From contig CANIBZ010000022.1 of the NCBI GenBank assembly GCA_947466425.1, forward strand, positions 1 through 38,840: 38,840 nucleotides of DNA, read 5' to 3'. Positions 24,645-34,300 of the stretch are shown here, in pieces. The notes under the pieces are model-generated. The model made no database searches. It saw nothing but the letters and a program-made list of their open reading frames with translations, and was not told where the DNA came from. Position numbers and translations under genes: made by a program. Positions within the stretch are counted from its first letter, which is position 1, and every line of letters starts with the position of its first letter. Origin of the DNA: Flavobacteriales bacterium (GTDB taxonomy: Bacteria; Bacteroidota; Bacteroidia; Flavobacteriales_D; Sanyastnellaceae).

Positions 24645-24649
24645 CGAAC
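24636..24649. other. Palindrome encoding Val-Arg-stop on both strands
   Basis: GTTCGTTAACGAAC is a perfect 14-bp palindrome. Read on either strand it gives GTT-CGT-TAA, the last two residues and stop of the two convergent T9SS genes, whose coding regions share TTAA at 24641-24644. Confidence 0.85.
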
Positions 24650-26623
24650 TAAACTTACGAAACCGCGGAATTCACGAGCTTCACCGTTCGTGAATTTTGC
24701 TTTTATGAGGTAGGAATAAATACCTTCAGGTGCGAAATAACTTCCGTTTCTTACTTCTCCAATCCAAGGTGTATTCGGATTCGAACTCGAGAAAATAATT
24801 TCACCCCATCGATTAAAAACAAGCGTTTCTACTTCGGTCCATCCATTAATTTCCGGATACCAAACATCGTTGATCCCATCGCCATTCGGCGTGAAGGAAT
24901 TCGGAACATAGACGTAAATGTTGCAGTCATCGAATTCCATATTCCAGTTTCTAGAAACCGTTTCGCACATGTTCGAAACAATGACCGAGTAATTTCCAGA
25001 TTCAAAAAAAGGATGGGTGGAAAAGTCACTTCCATCGAACCACAGAAAATATTCGGCTGTTGGTGAAGTCGCGGTGAGTGTTACCGTGTCGCCTTGGCAA
25101 TACGTGTAATTATTTCCAATTGGAATAACAATGGGTTCTAAAAACGAAACAAGTATTGAATCGAAAACATTGCAAACCCCGTCTGAGTAGGATGCAATGA
25201 CCAATCCCGGTGAATTCGCTATGTAGGTTGAAGAAAGAGTGCTTCCGTTCCATGTAACCTGTTCGTTAAAGGAAAAACTCAAACTAGCTCCTGTGCACAA
25301 AGTGGTATCTGGCCCGAGGTCGATTGTAGGGGGCAAAACAACGGTTACAAGAGCGCTGTCGGGCATTGGGCAGCCCAAATAGAAGTAAGTGCCGTAGATC
25401 ATCCCTGAAGTCGAAACAGGAAGTGAGTTGCTTGTTGTTCCATTTCCCCATAGAACGCTTTGACTCGTAGTGTATGAATAGGGTTGGTCTCCACAAACGG
25501 TAACATCGGGGCCAAGATTCCAGTTTGGAAGGGTTACAATTGAAACATTCACCACATCTGTTAGCGAGCATCCGTTGAGTGTTGCCGTTACTTGGTAGTT
25601 CCCGGAATTTTGAACGCTGTAGCTTGCCGTTGCAGGGCCGTTCAGCCATTGCACGGTAGTGAAGTTTCCTGTAGCTAATAGACTCGCATTGCTTCCTGGA
25701 CAAATGACAGTGTCGTTCCCTGCGAAAACAGAAACCGCTAATGGGCTAACTACAAAATCGAAAGAGCCAGTGGCTGTATTTCCGCAAGCGTCGTTCACAT
25801 ATCCTGCAAGGTCAGAGATTGACAAAGTGTAATTTCCGGGTGGAAGGTTTCCTAGCGTTGGAATGAGCGTCACAGAAGGGTTTCCAGGTGAATTAGGCGC
25901 GGGCAGCTGAATAGAGTTGATTGTCACATTTCCTGAAGGGCCGGTTAATTGAAAATCTACCGGTTGAATGGAAGTCGTTACAATGTTTTCATCAAATTCA
26001 ACCACAACACCAGGGTTGTTGCAATCGGTTGTGACATTTATGATTGTGGGATTAATATCGTCGAATAAGGAAGCCGTTGAGTTTGAAAAATCTATGGTGT
26101 ATCCGCTTGTGCTGTTCGACCAATTCATAACGACCAAGGCGTAGGTTTGTCCGGCCACAACATTTAAATCGCCGTTGAAGGTGGGGCCGTTCAAATCGCC
26201 GGGTCCGTTGGAATTTCCGGTTCCTCCGTTAGCTGTAGAAATTCCTGTTGGGCCCGACCCGAAAAAAAGTCCATATGAATTGCAACTTACTTCAGGCGAA
26301 GTGCCGTTCATTATTCCAGCACACCCGTTGTCTGTAATGTTGAACATACCCCAGTCATAGTCGGCATCAACATCAGAAGGATCTAAAATAAAACCCATAT
26401 TTCCCGATTGTGTAACTGTGAAAGTATACCACATGGAACTGGTCTCGTTGCCGCTATTGCAAGCTCCTGTGGGTTCGAATACATTCCCATAAGTAGAGGT
26501 TGCGTTGGCCTCAGTATAGACGTCTTCACACAACTGAATAGCCCCGTTGCAATCGCTAACACTTTGCGCGCAGAGATCTGCGGCGAAAAGGAAAACAAGA
26601 ACAAGTGAAACGAATGATTTCAT
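24641..26623 (-). CDS. Secreted protein with T9SS type B C-terminal domain
   Basis: This 660-residue protein has a signal peptide MKSFVSLVLVFLFAADLCA. The head domain resembles that of the first giant protein (SSMWYTFTVTQSGNMGFIL, DADYDWGMFNI). An Ig-like domain follows (INPTIINVTTDCNNPGVVVE to FDFVVSPL), then about three short Ig/PKD-like segments with repeated Cys (FAGNDTVICPG, LGPDVTVCG, LGPDTTLCTG). The sorting domain is residues 570-660 (YVYVPNSFTPNGDGINDVW to FVSLVR). Residues 3-557 contain no Lys or Arg. It is the third consecutive gene of this class but lies on the opposite strand. No PorP/SprF partner gene is adjacent. It is presumably surface-anchored or released by T9SS; function unknown. 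Confidence 0.88.
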   Translation of the reverse strand: MKSFVSLVLVFLFAADLCAQSVSDCNGAIQLCEDVYTEANATSTYGNVFEPTGACNSGNETSSMWYTFTVTQSGNMGFILDPSDVDADYDWGMFNITDNGCAGIMNGTSPEVSCNSYGLFFGSGPTGISTANGGTGNSNGPGDLNGPTFNGDLNVVAGQTYALVVMNWSNSTSGYTIDFSNSTASLFDDINPTIINVTTDCNNPGVVVEFDENIVTTSIQPVDFQLTGPSGNVTINSIQLPAPNSPGNPSVTLIPTLGNLPPGNYTLSISDLAGYVNDACGNTATGSFDFVVSPLAVSVFAGNDTVICPGSNASLLATGNFTTVQWLNGPATASYSVQNSGNYQVTATLNGCSLTDVVNVSIVTLPNWNLGPDVTVCGDQPYSYTTSQSVLWGNGTTSNSLPVSTSGMIYGTYFYLGCPMPDSALVTVVLPPTIDLGPDTTLCTGASLSFSFNEQVTWNGSTLSSTYIANSPGLVIASYSDGVCNVFDSILVSFLEPIVIPIGNNYTYCQGDTVTLTATSPTAEYFLWFDGSDFSTHPFFESGNYSVIVSNMCETVSRNWNMEFDDCNIYVYVPNSFTPNGDGINDVWYPEINGWTEVETLVFNRWGEIIFSSSNPNTPWIGEVRNGSYFAPEGIYSYLIKAKFTNGEAREFRGFVSLVR

Positions 26624-26688
26624 GGAAAACAGTTAAGGCGGTCATGCAATTTACTATTTTTTTCTTGCCTTTTGAATAAAGATGATTT

Positions 26689-27684
26689 TTATATGGAAAT
26701 GAACTCCCCAATTTTTTGAACGACTAATTCTGTTGAACCAACTCCCTGCCGCGTTAACTCAAGTATTCTCTCCAAGGGCTCCATAACGGGTTCGTCTGAA
26801 AGATCGAAGCAGCCGTAGTGCATGGGAATCATTTTCTTGGCTTTCATTTCTTGTGCTGCACGCAGCGCGTCTTTAGGGGAAATGTGATTTTGTTTCATAA
26901 ACCATTCGGGCTGGTAGGCGCCAATGCCAATGATGCAATAATCTATGTTGAAATAATCTCCGACTTCTTTTAAATGCGTGTTGTAACCAGTGTCGCCGCT
27001 GAAGTAAATTGTTTTATTTTCTGTTTGAATAACGAATGCACCCCAGAGGTGTTCGTTGTAATCGAACAATCCGCGTTTTGACCAATGTTGTGATGGAAAA
27101 AACGAAACGGTAAGGTTGTTTTTCAATTCAGAAAATACTTGATACCATCCTGCTTCCTCAAGGTTTTTATGTCCACAAAAACTGCGAATGAGTGACCCCA
27201 TTTTAAGTCCGGTTAGAATCTTAGCATCGGGAGAGTTTTTAAGAATAGCTTTCAAACTTTTTCCACTTAAATGATCTCGGTGATTGTGACTCAACAGAAT
27301 GTAATCCATGACTGGGAATTCATTTGTTTTAAATGGAAGTGAAGAGTATCTCTTGTGGAAGGGTGATAGCTTTTCGAAAACTGGATCTGTTATGATATTC
27401 AATCCGTTGATGCGAATGAAAAAACACGCGTGACCCAACCAAGCAATGCCATCATCTTTTCCATTTAACCAATTGAAATCCTTGGCAATTTCAGGACCGG
27501 TCATTCCCATTTTTTTCTCTACTTGAAATGGATTTGTGTCACGCTTCCATTTCATCACGTCTTTGAAATTCGGGATGAATTGCGTGTGGAAATTCATGAA
27601 GCGACCGGAAGGGTCTAAGGGCGTTTTTGCTTCAACGAAGTTGGGGTGAATATACGCTAGCTCGGGGTTCTCTGTCTTCTTCAT
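26689..27684 (-). CDS. Metallo-beta-lactamase-fold hydrolase, NAPE-PLD/UlaG-like
   Basis: This 331-residue protein shows the MBL-fold metal motifs: IAWLGHACFFIRINGLNIIT, then DPVFEKLSPF, then LLSHNHRDHLSG (HxHxDH), then PSQHWSKRG, then FSGDTGYN, and a late histidine in MIPMHYGCFDLSDEP. The N-terminal WKRDTNPF and the DPVF/S-Q-H-W motifs resemble N-acyl-phosphatidylethanolamine phospholipase D-like enzymes. The family includes phospholipid-cleaving and other hydrolases, so the substrate is uncertain. No signal peptide is seen, so it is probably cytoplasmic or membrane-associated. It lies 65 nt upstream of the T9SS gene and just downstream of a strong terminator, so it likely has its own promoter. 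Confidence 0.85.
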   Translation of the reverse strand: MKKTENPELAYIHPNFVEAKTPLDPSGRFMNFHTQFIPNFKDVMKWKRDTNPFQVEKKMGMTGPEIAKDFNWLNGKDDGIAWLGHACFFIRINGLNIITDPVFEKLSPFHKRYSSLPFKTNEFPVMDYILLSHNHRDHLSGKSLKAILKNSPDAKILTGLKMGSLIRSFCGHKNLEEAGWYQVFSELKNNLTVSFFPSQHWSKRGLFDYNEHLWGAFVIQTENKTIYFSGDTGYNTHLKEVGDYFNIDYCIIGIGAYQPEWFMKQNHISPKDALRAAQEMKAKKMIPMHYGCFDLSDEPVMEPLERILELTRQGVGSTELVVQKIGEFISI

Positions 27685-27720
27685 AAACGTGAAACAAAGT
27701 AACGGAAGAATCGTTCGCGC

Positions 27721-27749
27721 AAAAAGAAAAGGGCCGACGAATCGGCCCT
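27721..27749 (-). terminator. Intrinsic terminator of the type A T9SS gene
   Basis: The perfect 8-bp stem AGGGCCGA/TCGGCCCT with a 4-nt loop (27730-27749) is followed on the minus strand by TTTTCTTTTT. It lies 24 nt after the stop at 27773 and is the strongest terminator in the window. Confidence 0.9.
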
Positions 27750-27772
27750 CTTCAACATAAAAAATTAATATC

Positions 27773-29608
27773 TTATTGCTTCACGAAACGTTGGTTGCTT
27801 GTTCCGTTTGCGTTTTGGTATTGTACATCGTACACACCGTTTGCAAGATCAGAAACATCAACTTTCGTTGTTCCGTTGTTGAAGTTATTGAATGAACGAA
27901 CCAATTGTCCGTTTGCATTGAAGATGCGGATTACTCCGTTTTCGTTTGCAGTCAATTGAATGTTCAATTCTGAAGTTGTTGGATTTGGGAAAACACTGAA
28001 CGTAGTTTTAGCCATTAGTCCTTCTTCAACACCAACTAGATCAAGTGTTACACAAACATAAATTTGATCGTTGTCTGTTACAGGATCTGCAGCTGTTTCT
28101 GGTTGAACGTGAATTCCAGGTTCGAAATCGCGTTGAACGATTAAGTGAATTTTATCTCCGTAAGCGAATGGCGCCATTGAAGCATACACGTATTCATATC
28201 CGTCTTCAGCAATGTCTGGAGTAATGTCTGAAGGAGCAGTCCATGTTGCACCGCCGTCATCTGACTTCACAGCATAGATATGTCGAAGGTATTCAGCACC
28301 GTTGAAGTAATTTTCATTAACGGCTTGATACGAACAGAAGATCGTTCCGTCGGCCGCTTCAGCTAATTGAGGATGCGAAGCAATACCGCTGTTTCCATAC
28401 TGTCCAACTTCTGTAGTTGAAGCTGGAATAGTTGTGTCGACGTCTGGAGAAACTCCGATTTCAAGAACTTCAGTAGCAGGATCAACCATGTTTTCGTTCC
28501 AGTATGCAATGCTTCCGCCCAATGGGAAGTAGCTGTAGGATGAATCAATAACACCAAGATCATCGGTGTAGAACATAGTTCCGAATGCAGCGTGAGTGGT
28601 TCCGCTAGCATCGATGTAAACCGCACCGGCTCCGTCCGAAGAAAGAATAGTGTCTTGAATACCATCTAACCCAACGTCTGTTCCTTGGTCAATAACGTAG
28701 TTATCGATTGGGAAATCCCAGATAGTGCTGCGTGCCCATGTGCTTCCGTTGTCGTTAGAGATCCAGATGTAAGAATCTTGAAGATCGCCGAAGGCTGCAA
28801 TAGCAATTTTATTTCCACGTGCGTAGATAGCATAAGTGTCAGCAGAAAACCCATCAACTAAAGACACGTTTTCTTCACCAGGAAGTAATACTTCGGTCAA
28901 ATCCCATGTAGCACCACCGTCAGTTGAACGGTTGTACATGATAGGACCAGTCATTCCGTTGGTGTAGGCACCTGCGTTAGGATCTGCCAAGCAAATCATG
29001 TGAATGCTGTTTCCGTCTGCGCCACCTGCAGCTGCACGCGGCCAAAACATTGCAAATCCGGAAGCGGTAGGAACAACAGAGTTCACCCATGTTCCAGAAC
29101 CGATAGCAGGACGAGTCCATACTTTGATTCCAGCGGTTCCACTGTGGTTCATTAAAACCTCTGAACCGTTTGAAGGGTGCATCAAAGATGTCCATCCCAC
29201 ACGCATGCTTTCAACGCGTTGTGTAATATCATCTTGCCAAACACCCGCTGTGCGGTAGTTGTAACCAGTTCCGCGATCGGGATAGGTGTCTGCAGAGTTC
29301 GTTGCACTGAACGTGAAACAAGCCGCAACCCCAGCATCATCGGCGATGATTCGGTTTTGAACACTGTTGTTCGTTTGTAAATCGTAGATAGAAGTTCCTA
29401 CATACTCTTCCACTTGAACCATACTCTTTGCAGTAGAAACTGCATAAGGAGCTTTTGATTGTTGTGAAGGAGCCTCGCCAACTGTCGTGTTGGTGTAGGG
29501 ATTGAATTTAGCCGCCTTGTTTTGTGAGGCAGTCAATTTGGTTGGAATTTGCTGAGCGCTTGCGCTGAAAGCAATTCCAATAGCCAATGTAAAGTAGAGT
29601 CTTTTCAT
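27773..29608 (-). CDS. Secreted protein with sialidase-like Asp boxes and T9SS type A sorting domain
   Basis: This 611-residue protein has a signal peptide MKRLYFTLAIGIAFSASA and a C-terminal type A sorting domain of about 75 residues (FSVFPNPTTSELNIQL, IRIFNANGQLVRSF, LANGVYDVQY). In between are three Asp-box motifs typical of beta-propellers of the sialidase/BNR class: STDGGATWDL, SNDNGSTWARS and SDDGGATWTAP. Catalytic sialidase residues are not evident, so a binding or structural propeller is as likely as an enzyme. Its Lys/Arg content is normal, unlike the type B neighbours. A promoter at 29640-29668 and a strong terminator make it a single-gene unit. Confidence 0.85.
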   Translation of the reverse strand: MKRLYFTLAIGIAFSASAQQIPTKLTASQNKAAKFNPYTNTTVGEAPSQQSKAPYAVSTAKSMVQVEEYVGTSIYDLQTNNSVQNRIIADDAGVAACFTFSATNSADTYPDRGTGYNYRTAGVWQDDITQRVESMRVGWTSLMHPSNGSEVLMNHSGTAGIKVWTRPAIGSGTWVNSVVPTASGFAMFWPRAAAGGADGNSIHMICLADPNAGAYTNGMTGPIMYNRSTDGGATWDLTEVLLPGEENVSLVDGFSADTYAIYARGNKIAIAAFGDLQDSYIWISNDNGSTWARSTIWDFPIDNYVIDQGTDVGLDGIQDTILSSDGAGAVYIDASGTTHAAFGTMFYTDDLGVIDSSYSYFPLGGSIAYWNENMVDPATEVLEIGVSPDVDTTIPASTTEVGQYGNSGIASHPQLAEAADGTIFCSYQAVNENYFNGAEYLRHIYAVKSDDGGATWTAPSDITPDIAEDGYEYVYASMAPFAYGDKIHLIVQRDFEPGIHVQPETAADPVTDNDQIYVCVTLDLVGVEEGLMAKTTFSVFPNPTTSELNIQLTANENGVIRIFNANGQLVRSFNNFNNGTTKVDVSDLANGVYDVQYQNANGTSNQRFVKQ

Positions 29609-29639
29609 AGTAGTGGTTTAGTTTAGCGAACTAATTTAG

Positions 29640-29668
29640 CAAAAATTGGTTTCAATCAGTGGAACAAA
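29640..29668 (-). promoter_or_regulatory. Promoter of the type A T9SS gene
   Basis: On the minus strand TTTG (29668-29665) and AATTTTTG (29647-29640, 7 of 8 matches to TAnnTTTG) are 17 bp apart. This lies 31 nt upstream of the ATG at 29608. Confidence 0.55.
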
Positions 29669-29680
29669 GACAAAAAAAAT

Positions 29681-30925
29681 ATGAAGGCGATAATTATCAA
29701 TATTGGAGACGAGCTCCTGATAGGTCAAACCATTAACACCAACGCCGCATGGATGGGGCAATACCTGAACAGTTTCGGAATTGAAGTTGAATCAACGCGT
29801 TGCATTTCAGATAAGGGACTCGTTATTTTTGATGAGATCGATGTTGCGCTGTATAAAGCAGATGTTGTTGTTGTAACAGGAGGGTTAGGTCCGACGAAAG
29901 ACGATATTACCAAGCACACCTTGTGTGAGTTGTTTCAAACGGAATTAGTCATGCACGAACCGAGTTATCTGCGCGTGAAGGCTTTTTTCGAATCGCGTGG
30001 ATTGCCTTTTTTGAAAGTGAACGAACAACAGGCGCTTGTTCCCGCATCGTGCACGGTGCTTGAAAATATGGTGGGCACTGCTAATGGCATGTGGTTCGAG
30101 CGCAACGGGCATGTTTGCGTTTCGCTTCCTGGGGTGCCTTTTGAAATGCAGTATTTAATGGAACATGAAGTTGTACCTCGCATTCAACAAAAATTCGAAC
30201 TTCCGAAAATTGTACATAGAACCATTTTAACGCAAGGTGTAGGAGAGAGTTTTATTGCAGATCTTTTGACCGAATGGGAAAACTCATTGGCTGTTGAAGA
30301 CATTCATTTAGCGTATTTGCCTTCGCCAGGAATGGTGAAGTTGCGCATGTCAATATACGGCGGTGCTGATGAGTCTGTTTTGAATGAGCGCATTCGAAGA
30401 AAGGAAGTGGAGCTGCTTGAAATCGTTGGAGATTTTGTATTCGGATATGAAAAAGAAACGCTTCAAAGTGTTTTGGTGGAAAGGCTTCGTGGTGAAGGAA
30501 AAACGGTCAGTTTTGCCGAAAGCTGCACGGGGGGAATGATGGCGCAGAAGCTCACAGATGTTTCTGGGGCGAGCCAGGTCTTTCAGGCAGGTTGGGTGGT
30601 TTATCATGCACAATCGAAATCGAAAGAATTGGGTGTGGATGCGGAAATAATTTCGAAGTACGGCGAGATAAGTGGAGAGGTGGCAACGGCGATGGCAGAT
30701 TGTGCCCGGCTTAAATCGGGAAGTGATTTTGCATTGTCATCAACAGGTTGGGCGGGACCTGATGGCGGCGATGAAATTCATGGTGTTGGGACAATTTTCG
30801 TTGCGCTTTCGACTGAAAAAGCGACAATTGTTAAGAAGTTGAAGTTTGGAAAGAACCGTATGCGCAACAGGGAAATGGCTTCTGACGCGGCTTTTATGCT
30901 TTTAATCAAAGAAATTCAGAAGTAA
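29681..30925 (+). CDS. cinA: CinA family nicotinamide-nucleotide amidohydrolase
   Basis: CinA-type proteins join an N-terminal molybdopterin-binding-like (COG1058) domain, with ADP-ribose pyrophosphatase activity in some members, to a C-terminal PncC domain that deamidates NMN in pyridine nucleotide salvage. The 414-residue product has the N-terminal signature [20 protein letters not shown] and [19 protein letters not shown]. The PncC part begins near residue 260, with [20 protein letters not shown] and [20 protein letters not shown]. Full length and both domains are intact. It is divergent from the T9SS type A gene and upstream of rpmB, a gene order common in Bacteroidota. Confidence 0.95.
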   Translation: MKAIIINIGDELLIGQTINTNAAWMGQYLNSFGIEVESTRCISDKGLVIFDEIDVALYKADVVVVTGGLGPTKDDITKHTLCELFQTELVMHEPSYLRVKAFFESRGLPFLKVNEQQALVPASCTVLENMVGTANGMWFERNGHVCVSLPGVPFEMQYLMEHEVVPRIQQKFELPKIVHRTILTQGVGESFIADLLTEWENSLAVEDIHLAYLPSPGMVKLRMSIYGGADESVLNERIRRKEVELLEIVGDFVFGYEKETLQSVLVERLRGEGKTVSFAESCTGGMMAQKLTDVSGASQVFQAGWVVYHAQSKSKELGVDAEIISKYGEISGEVATAMADCARLKSGSDFALSSTGWAGPDGGDEIHGVGTIFVALSTEKATIVKKLKFGKNRMRNREMASDAAFMLLIKEIQK

Positions 30926-30928
30926 AAA

Positions 30929-30958
30929 TTGGATTTATTAAAAACTCGCGTATATTTG
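30929..30958 (+). promoter_or_regulatory. Promoter of rpmB
   Basis: TTG (30929-30931) and TATATTTG (30951-30958, exact TAnnTTTG) are 19 bp apart, an ideal Bacteroidota promoter. It begins 3 nt after the cinA stop and leaves a 29-nt leader. Confidence 0.8.
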
Positions 30959-30987
30959 CACCCCTTTATTCACAAAAACACATTCTT

Positions 30988-31221
30988 ATGCCACGCATTT
31001 GTCAAATTACTGGAAAGAAGACTATCTCTGGAAACCGAGTTTCCCATTCTAATGTCAAAACACGTAGAAAATTCTATCCAAACTTGCAGTACAAGCGTTT
31101 TTGGTTGGCTGAAGAAAGTCGTTGGGTGCAATTGCGTGTAACTCCGAAAGGAATGAAAACCATTAACAAAATTGGTTTGGCAGCTGCTATGAAAAGAGCA
31201 AAAGAAAACGGAATCGGATAA
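30988..31221 (+). CDS. rpmB: 50S ribosomal protein L28
   Basis: The 77-residue product begins [20 protein letters not shown] and continues with the L28 core [19 protein letters not shown], then [14 protein letters not shown]. Length and composition are those of bacterial L28, a component of the large ribosomal subunit. The two CxxC pairs of zinc-binding L28 forms are absent. It has its own promoter and terminator. In many Bacteroidota rpmB is followed by rpmG (L33) and a small DUF4295 gene; here it is followed only by a terminator and secDF. Confidence 0.97.
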   Translation: MPRICQITGKKTISGNRVSHSNVKTRRKFYPNLQYKRFWLAEESRWVQLRVTPKGMKTINKIGLAAAMKRAKENGIG

Positions 31222-31241
31222 TATTTTTTATATCGAAATTG

Positions 31242-31271
31242 AAAAAGGTTGAGTTTGCTCAACCTTTTTTG
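31242..31271 (+). terminator. Intrinsic terminator of rpmB
   Basis: The perfect 12-bp stem AAAAAGGTTGAG/CTCAACCTTTTT with a TTTG loop ends in a T run. It isolates rpmB from secDF. Confidence 0.9.
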
Positions 31272-31282
31272 TTTGTACCCCC

Positions 31283-31311
31283 TTGAGTTTCTCTTAATTT
31301 CCTTATATTTG
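31283..31311 (+). promoter_or_regulatory. Promoter of secDF
   Basis: TTG (31283-31285) and TATATTTG (31304-31311, exact TAnnTTTG) are 18 bp apart, 36 nt before the ATG at 31348. Confidence 0.8.
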
Positions 31312-31347
31312 CAACCCTTAAATTGTGTTGACCAATATTGAATTTAC

Positions 31348-34300
31348 ATGCAAAATAGATCGCTACTCTGGATTTTTATTATCCTTCTAACCTTATCAGT
31401 TGGCTACCTTCTGTCGTTTAGCTTCATTTCGAAGAGCTACGAGAATGTAGTGTTTCAGGCCGTTGAAGAGTCTATTACAGACGAGTTAGTAAAAGGCGAA
31501 TTGCTGAAGAATTATGGCGACACCATGGTGGTTGCAGATTCTATTCGTAAGACAGGATTCGAGGCATACCGCGATAGTATTATCACAATGCGCCACGGAA
31601 GTATTGACTCTTTCGTTAAAGCAAACCTCGACGCTAAACGCGAATCGTTGTTCACAATGAAATACAACAAAGCATTGCGTGACAGCGCGGATGCAGTTGC
31701 ATTTCCTTTAATGGGATACAGCTACAGCTATTTGAAGTCGCATGAGTTGGCCTTAGGTCTTGACTTGAAAGGCGGAATGAGTGTTACACTCGAGGTGAGT
31801 ATTCCTGACCTTTTACTTTCATTAAGTGACTACAGTTCTGACGCGACGTTCTTAAGCACGATTGAAAACGCTAAGAAAGCACAATTGAACAGCACGGCAG
31901 ATTTCTTAACTCTTTTTGAAGAAGAGTGGAAAAAGTCAGGCGGACAAGGACAGTTGTGGAGAAAATTCAGCAACCAAACAAATCAAGACAAGTTCAAAGC
32001 GAATATGTCTGATGAAGAGGTTATGAAAGTTTTACGTAAAGAGGCGAATGACGCGATTGACAATACCGAGAACATTATTCGTAAGCGTATTGACCAATTT
32101 GGAGTGACTTCACCAAACGTTCAAAAGCAATCGTTGACAAGCCGAATTGTTGTTGAATTACCTGGTGTTACAGACCAAGAGCGCGTTCGTAAAAACTTAC
32201 AGGGGACAGCAAATCTAGAATTTTGGAATACGTATTTCAATGTTGAAATTGCGCAAGCGATGATTGACTTGAACACGGCCTTAGGAAAAATTCAAGCCCC
32301 TGAGTTATATGCCGCAGCTGCAGACACTTCGAAGAAAGATTCTACCGCAACCGCGCCTGCAGTGAAGCCAGACGATCAATTAACGGAAGACGAGAAGAAA
32401 CGCAAGTATCCGTTGTTCGCCATTTTTGGCCCGAATATACCAAGAGACAATCAGGCTGTTCCTTCTGCAATTGCAGGTACTGCTAAAGTTACTGATATGG
32501 AAGCGGTAGACCGCATCTTCAATTCGGACATGGCGAAGAGCATGTTCCCAAAAGATTTGCGTTTGATGTGGAGTGCAAAACCTGAGAAGGGAATTGCAAT
32601 TCTTTACGCGATTAAGGCAGACGAATTAAACGGACGTGCCCCAATAGACGGAAAATCAATTGTTGACGCTCGTCAAGATTTCGATCCTATTAAAGGTGGA
32701 ATTGTTGTTGAAATGACCATGAGTCCAGATGTTGGAGCTCCGAAGTGGAAAGAAATGACTGCGAAGAACGCAAAAGACAACAACAGAGCGGTTGCAGTAG
32801 TTATGGATAATTTAGTTTACTCAGCACCGTCTGTAAACGAAGAAATTCCAAACGGGAAATCAGTAATCACATTTGGTTCTGGAGACAACCGTGACAAGCA
32901 AATCCTTGATGCGAAAGACTTAGCTGGATTGTTGAAAGCAGGTTCTTTACCAGCTCCAGCGAAAATTATCGATGAAGTTGTTGTTGGTCCTAGTTTAGGA
33001 GCTGAGAACATTAGCGCTGGTATCTGGTCGTTCATTGCAGCATTTATTGTTATTCTTCTTTACATGATGTTCTACTACGCATGGGCGGGTTGGGCAGCAA
33101 ACGTTGCATTGGTTGCTAACTTGTTCTTCTTGATTGGTGCGCTTGTATCATTAGGAGGAACGTTGACTCTTCCTGGTATCGCTGGTATCGTGTTAACCAT
33201 GGGTATGGCAGTTGATGCGAACGTATTGATTTACGAACGTGTGAAAGAGGAATTGCGTTTAGGCAAGCCTGTATCGGTGGCGATGTTAGACGGATTCAAG
33301 AAAGCTTTGGGTGCGATCATCGACGGTAACGCAACAACATTGATTTCCGGATTGGTCTTGTTGTTTGTTGGAACGGGACCTATGAAAGGTTTCGCAACGA
33401 CCTTGATCATTGGTATTTTCACAACCTTATTCACTGCAATTGTTATCTCTCGTTTGATTCTTTACAAGCGTTTGGATAGCAAAAAAGAAATTACGTTCTA
33501 CAGCAACATTACTAAGAACTGGTTCACGAAGATGAACTATGACTTCGTAACTAAGCGTTACTTGTACTACGGAATTTCTGCAACCATCTTAATTGCGGGT
33601 GCGGTTTCTTGGACCACACGCGGATTCAACATGGGAGTTGACTTTGTTGGAGGAACTTCATTTAAAGTGAAGTACGAAGAGAAGGTTGATCCAGAGGCTG
33701 TTCGTAGCGCCCTTTCAACGGCATTGGTTGAAAATGGAAATGCCTCTGCTAGTACTGTTCAAGCCATTGGTACTGCAGGTAACGAACTGAAGATTACTAC
33801 TAACTATTTGATCAACGACAATTCAAACGATGTTACACAACGCGTTCAAAGCGACGTGGACAAAGCTTTGGGGACAGTGGGTAAGCATGAGATTACTACT
33901 TCATACAAAGTAGACGCTTCCATGAGTGATGACTTTAGGGCTGAAGCGATATGGGCTGCTATTCTTACATTGTTGTTGGTAGGTATTTATGTAGTGTTCC
34001 GCTTCCGTAAAATTGACTTTGCAATTGGGGCATCTGTGGCATTGTTGCACGATGCGCTTATAGTAATCTGCGCGTTCACGTTATTAAATGGAGTAGTTCC
34101 TTTCACTTTGGAAGTGAATCAAAACTTCGTTGCAGCAATTTTGACCATCATTGGTTACTCAATCAACGATACCGTTGTAATCTTTGACCGTATTCGTGAG
34201 TACTTCCGTGAGCGTCGTAACCCAGAATTGAAGTCTACGATCAACGATGCGTTGAACAGCACACTTGGTCGTTCAATTAACACGTCTATGACGGTGTTGT

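Noticed and set aside
14427-26623. Lys/Arg depletion caused by a reading-frame error
   Set aside because: Each frame is continuous from a signal peptide to an intact type B sorting domain, and the repeats keep the family pattern.
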